From Ignelater luminosus (Eukaryota; Arthropoda; Insecta; Coleoptera; Elateridae): DNA of 64,000 nt. The position numbers and the translations under genes are program-made. The stretch covers positions 17,636 through 81,635 of the forward strand of contig VTPC01000512.1 in the NCBI GenBank assembly GCA_011009095.1, given 5' to 3'. Of the stretch, positions 12,756-23,059 are shown piece after piece (the first letter of the stretch is position 1; each line of letters opens with the position of its first letter). Under the pieces are notes generated by a model, which saw only the letters and a list, made by a program, of their open reading frames with translations, was not told where the DNA came from and did no database searches.

Positions 12756-14310
12756 CGGATAATACTTCTTCGTAATCTCTCTCGAGTGTTGCGAAATTTT
12801 CGCGAGTTTCAGCAAATTTATTTTCTTCCATACCTTCAACATATCAGCGTACAGAAACACGTTTTGCATGCATGAGATCAAATTCTCTATTTAATTTGTT
12901 TCAAGCAGATGTAATTTCATTTATGTTTGATAGCATGTATACACGCAGATCTTTGAGAATGCAAAAATCTCTTCTAGAAACAACAGTCAGTGGCTGATAA
13001 TTAATTCCTACTTTAAATCCTGTTAGACACCAGTCCAACAAACAGTAGGTACGTTACTCTTACAGCTTTGATCTGGGCTTATAGAAGCATAGTGCCTTGA
13101 CTTGAATCACTTTTATTCATTTGATTGGAAAGATCGAACAATTCAAATGTCATTTCAGATACCGATAATTTTTGAGATAAACGTACAGATGAGCATGAAG
13201 CTAGCGGAAAATTACTTCTAGGATATGGAACTAGATTTGTTTAAACTTCTGTTATCGATAATACAACTTAACTAATCAGACAATCAAGGTTTACATAATT
13301 TGGTATTTCGATACCCAATTCTCTTCTGAACGTATCATATTCATATTGTTACGTTTTGACAAAAACGTTTTATTTATTTTTAATATTTACTTTTATTTAG
13401 TTTATTACAATTTATTCCCAGTATTTATTTACACTAACTTATTTATTTATTTATGTACAGAGTAACTTATTTATCACTGATTACATTTATTTTGTTCGTA
13501 ACTACACGCGGTGTTTACTGTAAAACTAACCTAACTCTATTCATGCTACCGCTTATATACGTTTCCTCGTTGCTCTTAATGAGTCCAGAAGGCTCGCGCC
13601 TTTTCTCGCACATTCGACGGTCAGAAACTCTGGACAGTGCGAGATCTCTCCGGCACATTCGACCAGCGACGACTGTTCGACACCTCTCTAGTATGTTCGA
13701 GGGATGACTCGTTACAATATATAGCTCCATATTGTCTACCATCTACCGCATAATAAAAATGATTTAATGTAGTGTGGGTTGTTAGAACTGCATTATACGT
13801 TCAAGAACTGCAATACAAATCTACAGAATAATCGTCCAAGAAATAAATCTTGATAGACCTAGATAATAAACATTTATATAATTACTTGTATTGCAGAATA
13901 CACTATAAATCCAAGTTTACTTTTTGTCCCAAATTTTGTGACAGTTTCTGCATAAGAAGAGATGTGAATCCTAAACCAGTCCTTCCGCCAAATGTGTGGA
14001 ATACAAAGAAACCCTGTAGACCAAAGCATTGTTCAGCTAATTTGTATAAACATTCCATATTACTACTTCAATCATCTCTTTTCTTATACAATAATTTGCT
14101 GTTATTTGCAGCATCCTTAATTGTTTGATAAAGCTGTTTATATCTTCCAGTCTTTATTTCATCTATAAACACACACAAGGAAATACTTGAACATATTCTA
14201 AGACTAATAACTCAGACCATCAGCAGTTGGTTCCGGATCAATCATTACTGCTCTTGGTGCTATTTTTCCATTTTCTACTTCTGAGAAAAAGATACTGGAA
14301 CAATTATTAG
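12756..14310 (-). pseudogene. Alpha-tubulin pseudogene, intron-bearing, split by an LTR
   Basis: Read on the minus strand, pieces of alpha-tubulin follow in order. Examples are APRAV and EPT near residue 70 (14218-14280), [16 protein letters not shown] (about 14000), [16 protein letters not shown] (about 13780), TNLVPYPRSNFPLA (about 13230), [11 protein letters not shown] (about 13010), FDLMHAKRV (about 12880) and ATLERDYEEV (about 12770). They cover roughly residues 46-436. The first 45 or so residues are not found and the acidic tail falls in the assembly gap. There are several frameshifts and deletions, and two tryptophan codons have become TGA. A 55-bp GT-AG insert (14163-14217) restores frame at about codon 76, close to a known alpha-tubulin intron site. 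It therefore seems to be a decayed gene duplicate, not a processed copy. A solo LTR interrupts it. Confidence 0.93.
13347..13716 (-). mobile_element. Solo LTR of a retrotransposon
   Basis: The 370-bp block starts TGTTACG and ends CGTTACA, giving perfect 7-bp inverted tips with canonical TG..CA ends. ATAT flanks it on both sides (13343-13346 and 13717-13720), a 4-bp target duplication. It lies inside the alpha-tubulin pseudogene, whose reading resumes on both sides. On the minus strand a TATATAAG box (13558 downwards) precedes AT-rich DNA with several AATAAA motifs, which suggests minus orientation. No internal gag or pol remains. A Gypsy-type source is likely from the ends and short duplication, but is inferred. 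Confidence 0.88.
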
Positions 14311-14852
14311 TAGAAGCAATAGAGCATTCACACTCTATATCTCGAAGAGTAAGCGTTTTTGAATATAAGTAAAATACTTATTTTTTGATGTTCTATCACC
14401 TCCTAAATTTCTAACATGTTTAAAATAAACACCCTATATAAGCAAGAACTTCATAAAGTGGATACATCTGCAGATTCATGAAAAGGCAATGAGCAATACG
14501 TAAAAAAATTTCTAAAAATACCTTACCATATCCTAACAGTTTCAGGTTTTAACCTTTTGGAAGCTAAAGTAAGGGGGGAGAATTTATTAATTGGAACTGT
14601 TAGTAATACCAAACAACATTGTATACAAAAATGTACTTAAACTTCTAATGATTTTTAAGTTTTTCCAGAAAATATGTGTGTTTATGAAAATAACTGAAGA
14701 GGCAAGATCCTTTCCAAATGAAACAGGCTTTGTAATGGCTACATTAGATTTCAGATACTTCTGTAAACCAAAGAGCTCTGGAAATTAAAGCGGCCTCTAT
14801 CTTCAAAACCATCCTTCGACAACTAGTGCATGCATATCAAATTTCGTTAGTG
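14311..14852. other. Intergenic DNA upstream of the tubulin pseudogene
   Basis: No convincing match to the alpha-tubulin N terminus or to any other gene could be found here. Confidence 0.4.
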
Positions 14853-15123
14853 CGTTACACTGTTAAAAATTACCTCTTTTTTTTAGCAAAACACGGCGAG
14901 TTTTAAAAAATCTAAATCAAAATGATTCCCACTTTCAGCCAATGTTTTTCTAACATCTTTTATATACTATTCTAACAAATTTTAAAAAAATTCTTAGGGT
15001 GGTTTTTTATTTTCAGAAAATTTGTTTTTTCACCCAAAAGAAATGAGAAATAATTGTTTTTCGTTTAATATTGTCTCTTAGATCGATTGTTTTTGGAATA
15101 TTGCGCATTGACATACATGTACC

Positions 15124-15310
15124 GGGTGATCATAGAAATGTATTTAGTTCGATCAATACATTTCTGTCTCTAGTACACGAACGGCTGGGCCGATCTTAAT
15201 TCTTCTTTTGATGTAAAAGACTGAGAATTTTATACCCTTTAAAATGATATATCACACATGGGTAGTGCCATTTCAAATTCTGGGGTGGGGGTGATTGGGG
15301 AGAGAATGAA
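15124..15310. repeat. Dispersed module, single copy
   Basis: The module carries TCTAGTACACGAACGGCTGG, then TTTTGATGTAAAAGA, then AAAATGATATATCACACATG, and ends in a GGGGTGGGGGTGATTGGGG-like run. The same order recurs four times in alternating orientation at 50115-50914. Here one copy is present, preceded by CGGGTGATCA, a form of the same terminus. Confidence 0.8.
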
Positions 15311-15457
15311 TGTCGAAAGGTATGCATTAGAAAGCTCGCTTACTACTGTAAATATTATTTCTCTGCAACAATCCTCTATTTCTTCAAACAACCGAGATAT
15401 CGCCTGTAAACGAAATCTTGGGACACCTTGTATATGTCAATGCACAACATTGAGATA

Positions 15458-15690
15458 CATACCGGTGTGGAGTTTCAAACTCGTACATAGGACAATGCAT
15501 GGGGATTCAGATTATTGTAATTCCTGCTCCCCAAATGAACCTACAGGGGAGGCAATGATATCAATTGATAGGGTAGAAGTTCCCTTTCAATCTGGCACTA
15601 ATAAAGTAACCAAAAAATGCTCAGAATTAGCAAAATAAATTAATAATAAAATTGTCCTATGTACGGGTTTGAAACTCCACACCCGGTATG
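15458..15690. mobile_element. MITE with about 40-bp TIRs and TA duplication
   Basis: The left end, CATACCGGTGTGGAGTTTC, is matched inverted by the right end, GAAACTCCACACCCGGTATG. The match continues through CCTATGTAC-type sequence for about 40 bp. TA lies on both sides (15456-15457 and 15691-15692), as expected for a Tc1/mariner-mobilised element. The open frame running across it (15258-15638) has no recognisable domain and is probably accidental. Confidence 0.85.
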
Positions 15691-15694
15691 TATA

Positions 15695-16463
15695 CAGTGT
15701 GTTCAGCGAGGAATAGGATAGCGCGATATCTCGGGAAGATGTTAAAATTCTGAAAATTCACAAAATATGTGCTCCTACCTTACATTTATAACAAAAGTTC
15801 TTAAATTAAATGCGTTACCGTTACCTTTCTGGAAGGTGTATTGTAGATTATACTTTTTAAATGTCCCCAAAGAAAGTAGTCTAAAGGAGTTAAATCCGAA
15901 GAACGAGCTGGCTATCTTATAGAACCATTAGTACCTATTCATTGTCTTGGAAATGCCCTGTTCAGATGGTCTCTTACTATGTTACTGTTATGAGCAGGGG
16001 CGCCGTCTTGTTGAAAATACATCACCTGCCGCAAATTTAAATTAACATTCTCAAGAAGAGGTAGCTGATGTATTAGGGCATTTCCGAGACGGTGGATAGG
16101 TACTAATGGTTCTATAAGATGGCCAGCTTCAGAAATGTAGAAGAATTTGCTTATTATCTCTACAGAATACAATCTTTTACATCTTTGTGTTAAATTTATA
16201 AAAATTATTATTTTCCCAAAAAGTAAACCAGATAGGTTGGTAGCAGTTATAACGAAAGTTATCACAAATATGTTGCAAATTCCAAAAATCTAATAAAAAG
16301 TACAGTATTCCATTTAAAAATATTAAGTTAGGTAGCGCCACCTGGCGGTGACGCATTTAATTTAAAAGCTTTTTAGCACAAAATATGTGCCCCTGCCTTA
16401 CATTTATAACAAAGTTCTCAGAATTTTAAAATCGGGCTGTCCCATTCCTCGCTGAACACACTG
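15695..16463. mobile_element. Defective Tc1/mariner-like element
   Basis: Both termini read CAGTGTGTTCAGCGAGGAAT (right end in reverse complement), flanked by TA (15693-15694 and 16464-16465). The element is 769 bp, too short for a full transposase. On the minus strand, about 15840-16030 encodes the DDE-domain pieces YFQQDGAPAHNSNIVRDHLN and SSDLTPLDYFLWGHLKS, with stop codons between them. Part of the coding region, including WIGTNGSIRWPA, is also present on the plus strand at 16075-16128. The interior is therefore two partial copies joined head to head. It abuts the preceding MITE, TA against TA. Confidence 0.88.
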
Positions 16464-16740
16464 TATACAATGCTTTCGTAAAGTAGTGCATAAATTCTTT
16501 AAAAATTCAGGAACGAACTTTTAGGAAAAATGCTCGGACTGGTTAATTTTTATTTTTAAAAACATTTTTTTGAAAATAAAAAAAAACCACTACGAATTTT
16601 TTTAAAATTTGTTGGAATAGTAATAAAAGATGTTAGAAAAACATTGGCTGAGAAATTTTTAAAGTGGGAATCATTTCGATTTAAATTTTTTAAAACTCAC
16701 CGTGAAAACTTTAAGGCAGCGTAACTCAACAGGAGAGCAT

Positions 16741-18366
16741 TTTCAGAAAAAATCTTCCTAGTCTTTGCCATACAAAAACATTTTTATATTTGTTACATGC
16801 AATTTTGAAACACCCTATTATACTAGGTGTAGAACTGAATAATGCTCCATACACATTTCAATAGTAAATCTTTGAAGTTCAATTATGCCTAGTTTTTTAG
16901 TAGTCAGAGAAATAGGAGAAATCTGGTTATACAAAGTAGATGAAAATTTAGATACAATTAATGTGACTACAAGTACTTAATGTAATTAATTAGCTAAGAT
17001 GGTAGATAAATTAATAAAAAAATCAGTTTTTTAAGGTCCTACATGATTTTTTAACTGTCTAATGTTATATCTTTGGAAAATGTAAGTATCAATGAGGTTA
17101 TTTCCCAAAACAAAAAAAAATAGTTAAGAAAATGTGTGAAGAATCTTAAGCATTTGTTTCATAAAAGAAGAGACTATGATAAACAAATTAAAATTTAATG
17201 TCAGTTGCTAATATTTCCACAATTTGTTTGGCAGCATTATAGATTTAAAATCATGACATTAAGTGAAAAAGAGCCAACATACTTCTGCTTGAGTTCAGGT
17301 TTCCTTTCACCACACCGTAAATAATTTAAAATCTTATACACTCTTCTTCACTTACTGTCATAATTTCGAGCCTGCAACATTGAACAATTTATGGAAACAT
17401 CAGCAACTGATATTCAAACTGAATTTGTTTATCACAGCCTATGTTTTTGTGAAGCAATTTGTCACACATTTTCTTGATGATTTCTTTTGTTTTTGAAAAT
17501 AATCTCGTCAATACTGAAATTTCAAAATCATCTAGAAGAGCAGTCTACAAAAATGCAACATAATACAAAGTATCCCATTTAGAGAAAAATCATCTTAGTT
17601 GTCACAAAAAGACTGTAAACTTGAAAATTATGCTGATACCAAAATTGTTTTTTAATAACCAGTTTGGTACCGATTGTGATTACTTTTTGAAATAATACAT
17701 GCAGAAACAATTAGGTGGGTATCACTTAGAACTGATGGCTTGATTGATCTTTTCTTTGATCATCGTGGCAGTTAATTAAAAATTAAATGTACAGATGGGC
17801 TAGATAGCATTGAAACAATCTCTTTAACTTGTTTTAGTGCATAAAAATGAATGTTATAGTTTAGAAACATGTAAGATTTAAGTAGCATGGAAGCAAAGAT
17901 GTTCTGGAAAAACTTAGTTTTTTCACTAATCAATGGGACCTTTCTTAAGGTACTCCTTTATTTTCTTCTCCAAACTCAAATTCATTTCTTTATAGGATTA
18001 TTTCATATAATATGACAATATAATCAATGAATTTAACAAGGAAAACAGAAGAATTTCAATACATTATTAATAAATATCAAAAGATTCACTGTTTCCATGC
18101 ACGGCATGCATCTGTAATTTATACACTTGAATCAATTTATTATTCAATATTAAGCTATTAAATTCAAGTATTCTAAAGCAAAGAATGCTACTTAATTAAA
18201 TAATTTTCATTTCAACAAAAACTAAGTAGACCATAACTTTTTTATTTTGATTATCACTTACAATGTTATTTAGCAGTTCAAATTGCTATTATCTTACTAA
18301 TTAAATAAGAAAAAAGTTAGTGAAAAAGGATTTTCTTAAAAGTAGGTTAAATACTATATGTACATA
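16741..18366. other. Intergenic DNA downstream of mRpL32
   Basis: AT-rich DNA without a gene I can recognise. On the minus strand, AATAAA at 18246-18241 lies about 120 bp beyond the mRpL32 stop and could serve in polyadenylation. Fragmentary coding-like stretches around 17280-17530 (minus) have many stops and no family signature. Confidence 0.4.
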
Positions 18367-19748
18367 TTATCCTAAATCTGAAGGTTTCACGTCGGTGGTG
18401 GTTGCTGGTTGCTGTGTGGTTTGTTGAAGTAAATTTTTACTAAACCAAGCAGGTCTTGACTTTTTCATTTCCACAACACGTTTTCCTTGCCAGTATTCAG
18501 AAGGCTTTTCATTCTTTTCACCATCATAAAGTACAACTACTTCTTTTTCAACTGGAGATAACCTTAATTCGTTTTGAATTGCATCTTGCATTTCTTTAGT
18601 TTCATCGATAACTTTCTTGTAACAAGTAGCTACAAAAAGATATTAAAATTAAACTTTATATATGTATAGAGAATACCTACAATAAGAGCAATCCAGTTTT
18701 TTTTTGTAAAAGTGTAAATTTAATAAAAAAAAATGTTTAATTCAAATAATTTTAAAATGCTATAATAGGCTACAAATTCTATCATGAAAAAAGCATGAAG
18801 GTATTTTGTATATTTTATGCGACTTTCTTAAAATTCGAGATAATAATAATATAATAATAATAATATTATAATAATAATAACATAATATTAATAATTTGTT
18901 CAATTGCACATTTTTAAATATTAAGTGATAATAAATAAATTAGAAATTAGAAGTTACATAAGTGTGCATCAGTCTTTACACGAATCTGCGATCTTTATTT
19001 CTAAATAGAGAATTCTGAATAATTTGCTTTTTTAATAAATCATTCACTGTAAATCATTACAAAACTGATTATAAAAAGAAGCTACGTTTAAATACAATTT
19101 ATTATTGGTTCAATTAGTTATGAATAGTTAACACTACACCAGTAAAATTAATTAGGTTAGGTTCTATCCAATGGATTAAAAGATTTCAAAATCTAACATA
19201 CCGACATAAATGTATAATCAAATACATTTTTCAAGTAGATCGTTTATCTTTTATTATTAAATGTATGTTTCAAAACCTATTTAATACTTTGTATAAGAGT
19301 TTATGTAATGTTTACTTACGGCATAATACTCCAACTTCATGATCATCTCCACATACATTACAAACACGAAGATTCTTTCTTGGAAGCAAGATTTTTAAAA
19401 CATAATCAGGATGTCCGAATCTTCTTTTCCATCTTTTCTCAATAGTCCTTCGATTACGCGGTACAGCCCATAAAAATCCATCCCCTATTATATCATTTAT
19501 GGTAATATTATTACTAGGAGGCTGTGGGTACACCTCTGAATTTGTTGCAGCAATGCAAAATCCATCTGTCAAAAATAAAGTGAGGTTAAGTAGTGCGAAT
19601 GATAGTGATAAGACCGTAACGATATATTTTTTGCATGCATTATGTAATGACTTTTACCTGGTGGAAATCCTTTATTAAAAAACGCCGCAATGGCATGGTC
19701 CAATCGTTGTAATGCAAGGTTTACGCGGGTTATTAAAGAAGCAGCCAT
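18367..19748 (-). CDS. mRpL32: Mitochondrial ribosomal protein bL32m (mRpL32)
   Basis: A nuclear gene for a large-subunit protein of the mitochondrial ribosome, 199 residues in three exons: 19748-19658, 19565-19320 and 18629-18367. The introns are 92 and 690 bp, GT-AG, and frame is kept. The family core VPRNRRTIEKR (residues 65-75) is present, followed by a four-cysteine zinc site: CNVC (C99, C102) and CPTC (C112, C115). The conserved C-terminal stretch has KEVVVLYDGEKNE and WFSKNLL. The N terminus is basic with few acidic residues, fitting a mitochondrial import signal. The ATG at 19748 was chosen; an upstream in-frame GTG is not a usual start in animals. Length is close to the roughly 190 residues of animal orthologues. 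I find no truncation or missing ligand. Confidence 0.97.
18838..18895. repeat. (TAA)n-type microsatellite
   Basis: An interrupted run of ATAATAATA repeats lies in the second intron of mRpL32. It is likely length-polymorphic and has no other visible role. Confidence 0.85.
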
Positions 19749-19869
19749 GATCAACACGTTTTTCTATCAGCTGTAGGGGGACGGTAGGTGCCCAAAAAGT
19801 GGTGCTGGTAGAAGGCGCTTTCCGTTCCTTCACGCGGTTTACGATCACCGTCTCACAACAGTCTTGACG
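19749..19869. promoter_or_regulatory. Likely bidirectional promoter between mRpL32 and a divergent exon
   Basis: About 120 bp, richer in GC than its surroundings, separates the mRpL32 start codon from a divergent ATG at 19870. No TATA box is evident, as is common for housekeeping ribosomal-protein genes. The function is inferred from position and composition only. Confidence 0.45.
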
Positions 19870-20025
19870 ATGGCTTGTTTAGGGTCTAGTAGGCTCTGTG
19901 TACGGGTGCAAGAGAAATTGTGTCAATTGGGACTATCACCGCAAGTTCGCAGGAAAACTTCCGTTTGTGCCCGGTTTAAATTTGGAATTTCACCGCCTTC
20001 CAGGATAATTTTTAAAAAATGCCAG
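19870..20025 (+). CDS. Candidate divergent first exon, unidentified
   Basis: An open frame starts at ATG 19870 (MACLGSSRLCVRVQEKLC...) and runs 52 codons to a good donor, CAG|GTTAGT at 20026. Composition is less AT-rich than the neighbourhood, and the product would be basic and cysteine-rich. I recognise no family. The exon could equally be untranslated leader; a second ATG (ATGCCAG) just before the donor at 20019 could be the true start. No downstream exons were identified in the window. Confidence 0.3.
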
Positions 20026-22431
20026 GTTAGTTATTTTCTAGCGTTTTTTTTTGAATAATTCTGTATTATTAGTTAAAAGATCATTCTTTTCTTTGACTTT
20101 GTTAAAGTGTAGGTTAGTCGGGGTATGTTGATTCATTATAAAATTTGTAAGGACCTTAAAATTGGCAAATTTAAGGAATTTTAGAAATGTCTTAATTGAT
20201 AATAAAGGCATTTGCCACGCAAATATAAGTAGTTTCAAAATTAATTAAGTGTTAATAAATAATATTAAAACTACTTTTATGATCAATTGATGTTGCAATA
20301 ATTATTTAATAGAATTAAACCATTGTGTACAAGGAACCTGGTTCCAATTATTTTTTATTATAGTTTTAGTACAATTTTTAAATTTTACTTGTTTTCTTTC
20401 GCGCCGTATTTATTTGAAATGATACAAGTTTGCAATTTCCTAGGTTGCCATATTTGTTGTTGTTAAAAATGAAAATAGCCTATTTAACGCATTTATCATG
20501 TTTATAACGATTCTGTTTTTTTAATCTTGATTAGCAATTTACATCTTAACAATATAAACAAAATCTGTCGAACTAGGTAAAAATTATTGCTTTTGCGATA
20601 CAAAATTTAAATTGATTGAAACATTATTTTTTCTATTGTGTAGTGTAATTACAAAGATACTTTGGTTTAACAACTTTTTGAACTAATTATTGTATTCATT
20701 ATTACTTTTTGTTTTTTATTACTTTATGTTAATATCGATATTTCTATGATTTGGCAACAGTGTATTTAAAAAGTGAATGCGACTGCGCAATAGTTATGCT
20801 CCACTGTTTCCACTTTTTCAAATGCTCTATTCCGTAATTCTTTTGCTCAAAGTGATTGGTTTTCTTTATGTACATAAACATGCACATATTATACTATATT
20901 GTTCAAGTAGTATATTGCATAAGATTTGTTGAAATATTTAAGCGAGAACGTCCATTGAAATATCATGTTAATTAAATTATAAGTAAAAAGTAGGCTAGCA
21001 AGCGGATCTAGTTGCGTTCTTGAAAAATACTGTGCGAGCATAATTCGTACAACTTTCTCAATTTCTATCTTTGTCGTTACTTTCTTCTAAATAATGTGTT
21101 GTCGATTTTATTAAATACCCCAACATCAGTTACGGTTATTGTTTGATTATGGATTTTTATCTTTATTTTGTCTATAACAATCTGTTGATCTTTCGATTGA
21201 ACTTTTTATGTTCGTTGGCGCGATGTTCTCTCATTTGTTTTTGGGACGCTCGTGTGTTTATTTTTAAGCAAACTTTTATTAAAAATAAGAAGAGGAAAAA
21301 CAGTAACTTTTTTTTAATTTCGATTATAAAAAGTGGGAACTAACTCTAAATGATGAACGTTTCAGTACATGTAAATTAATTAAAGTAGAATTAAAAATCA
21401 AAGTTTTTAATAATTTCTGGCTAGCTATTGTTGGAATTAGATAAATTATTGTTTTGACAACTACTACGTTTTAACAGTTACTGTTTGAATAATTTGTAGT
21501 AGATATATATAAACCCTATTAAAGCATCATAAACTACAAATTTTAGCAAACAAACAAAGTAGGGTTTTAGTTGGGCCGGTACCCAACGGTACTTGGTACC
21601 AGCACTTCTTTCAAAATACATACATCCTTGAGTACTGATACTTACTATTAGTTAGTATGGATAAAATACTGAACTGAAACTCAAAGTTCATTCGAGAAGA
21701 GTGAAGGTGTGGAGTGAGAATCCATAGTTTCTTCGTTCCAACTAAAATTCTGCTTCAAACAAATTGTATACACATGGTGACCTATAAATGATGCATAAAC
21801 ATCACGTTACGTTATTTTCCATTAAAAAGTAAAAGTCGAAAAGTCTAATGGCGTTTTGGTGTGTGAGGCTTACTTTTAAAGGTCTTAACAGTTAAAGTTT
21901 TTGAAACTTGATAATTCGGTACTTGCAGATAAACAGGGTGTGTTATTTCAGGTAGAGAATACCAACGCTACTCGATTTTGCATCAAAAACTATGCAAAAA
22001 GTCTAGTACCAATTTGCTGTTAACTCTTCGGTTGTCGAAATAGTAAGAGTCGTCAATTTTTTATAATTTGCTTACTACTGCCCAAAATTGTCTCGCCTCG
22101 TTTAACTGACTATTTCCGATTAGTTTACTGCCGATTTCAGAAAAAAAAGTTAGTGTGCAAAAGGGCGCATAACTGCAATTGTGCACCCATCACAACTAAC
22201 AGGTCTTTATATAGAGATCGTTTATAATACGGCCCAATGAACCGATTTCTACTGCCGTGATTAAATTTAAATCCAAGCCAAGACACAGTATCCGACATTC
22301 TTTCTGCAAAAATGAGGTTTATGCACATGTCTACATACTTCTAACCTAACCACTGTGTCATTTCCCCTGCAGGTTTCAAAGATATTTTATACTGAAAACC
22401 CAATATTCCACTCATTTCCTATTTCAGAACA
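20026..22431. other. AT-rich DNA with an orphan repeat end
   Basis: No gene is recognised. At about 21935, AAACAGGGTGTGTTATTTC resembles one end of a TA-inserting element, but no partner is seen. If the divergent exon at 19870-20025 is real, this would be intron. Confidence 0.4.
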
Positions 22432-22626
22432 CAGTATACACATTTCTATGCTCACTATTGGGATCTCAGAAATTGTAAGAGATACGAAGTCGGTTAAATT
22501 AGAAAAGATTTGGCTATTTGGGAGATCAGTTTACTTTTGTTTTTTCAAAAAAGTTCACGGTTTACTAGATATTTGCTAAAAACGAAATTACCTTATTTTT
22601 TTTAAATAAAAAGCATTTCCCACTTA

Positions 22627-22875
22627 GTGTGCCATGGCTTTAAACATATGAAAATCATTGAGTTTTGCCAGATAAATTACATTTGTTATGTAACAATTGC
22701 TAAAACAAAACAAAAGACGCTTTTAAGATAATTTACTGAGCATTCACAGATAGCATCAAATAAGCAGCTAATGCCCCAATAAATGCGTATTTATTTTGTT
22801 TTAACAATTTTTGCATAACAAATGAATTTCTTTGATAAAACTCCACGACTTTGTGTGTTAGATGTCATGGCACAC
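22627..22875. mobile_element. Inner MITE, copy 1
   Basis: Tips GTGTGCCATG and CATGGCACAC are flanked by TA (22625-22626 and 22876-22877). A longer internal inverted repeat includes AACAATTGCTAAAACAAAA against TTTTGTTTTAACAATTTTTG. It is the same element as 58191-58438. Because it occupies the same site in both outer copies, it entered before the outer element duplicated. Confidence 0.9.
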
Positions 22876-23059
22876 TATGATAAAAATGATTTTCACTTCA
22901 TAACTCGGTAAAACAAAAGAATAGCCATGTCAAACCACGTAAAACTGAAAAGCATTTAAGGCGTACAGTTCAGTAATATGAAAACCACTTAGGCGGTCCA
23001 TTAGAAAAAATCTGGATTTACGTTTCATCGCCGAAGTAAAACAAACGACAATTGCGAAA

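Larger units (their letters stand above)
14853..16740. repeat. Composite inverted-repeat pair enclosing nested elements
   Basis: A segment at about 14890-15060 is repeated in reverse complement at about 16540-16710. Both contain AATGATTCCCACTTT and CAATGTTTTTCTAACATC, with weaker similarity for 30-40 bp further out. The loop of about 1.5 kb holds, in order, a dispersed module, a 233-bp MITE and a broken Tc1/mariner copy. It may be one long-TIR element used as a landing site, or two inverted copies of one repeat. Confidence 0.75.

Noticed and set aside
12345..12881. Long minus-strand frames across the N gap
   Set aside because: They are open only because N codons cannot be stops; the real content is tubulin pseudogene.
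15258..15638. 126-codon plus-strand frame
   Set aside because: It crosses a dispersed module and a MITE including its TIR, so it is not a gene.
19755..19757. Upstream in-frame GTG as mRpL32 start
   Set aside because: GTG is not a normal nuclear start in animals; ATG nine bases downstream fits.
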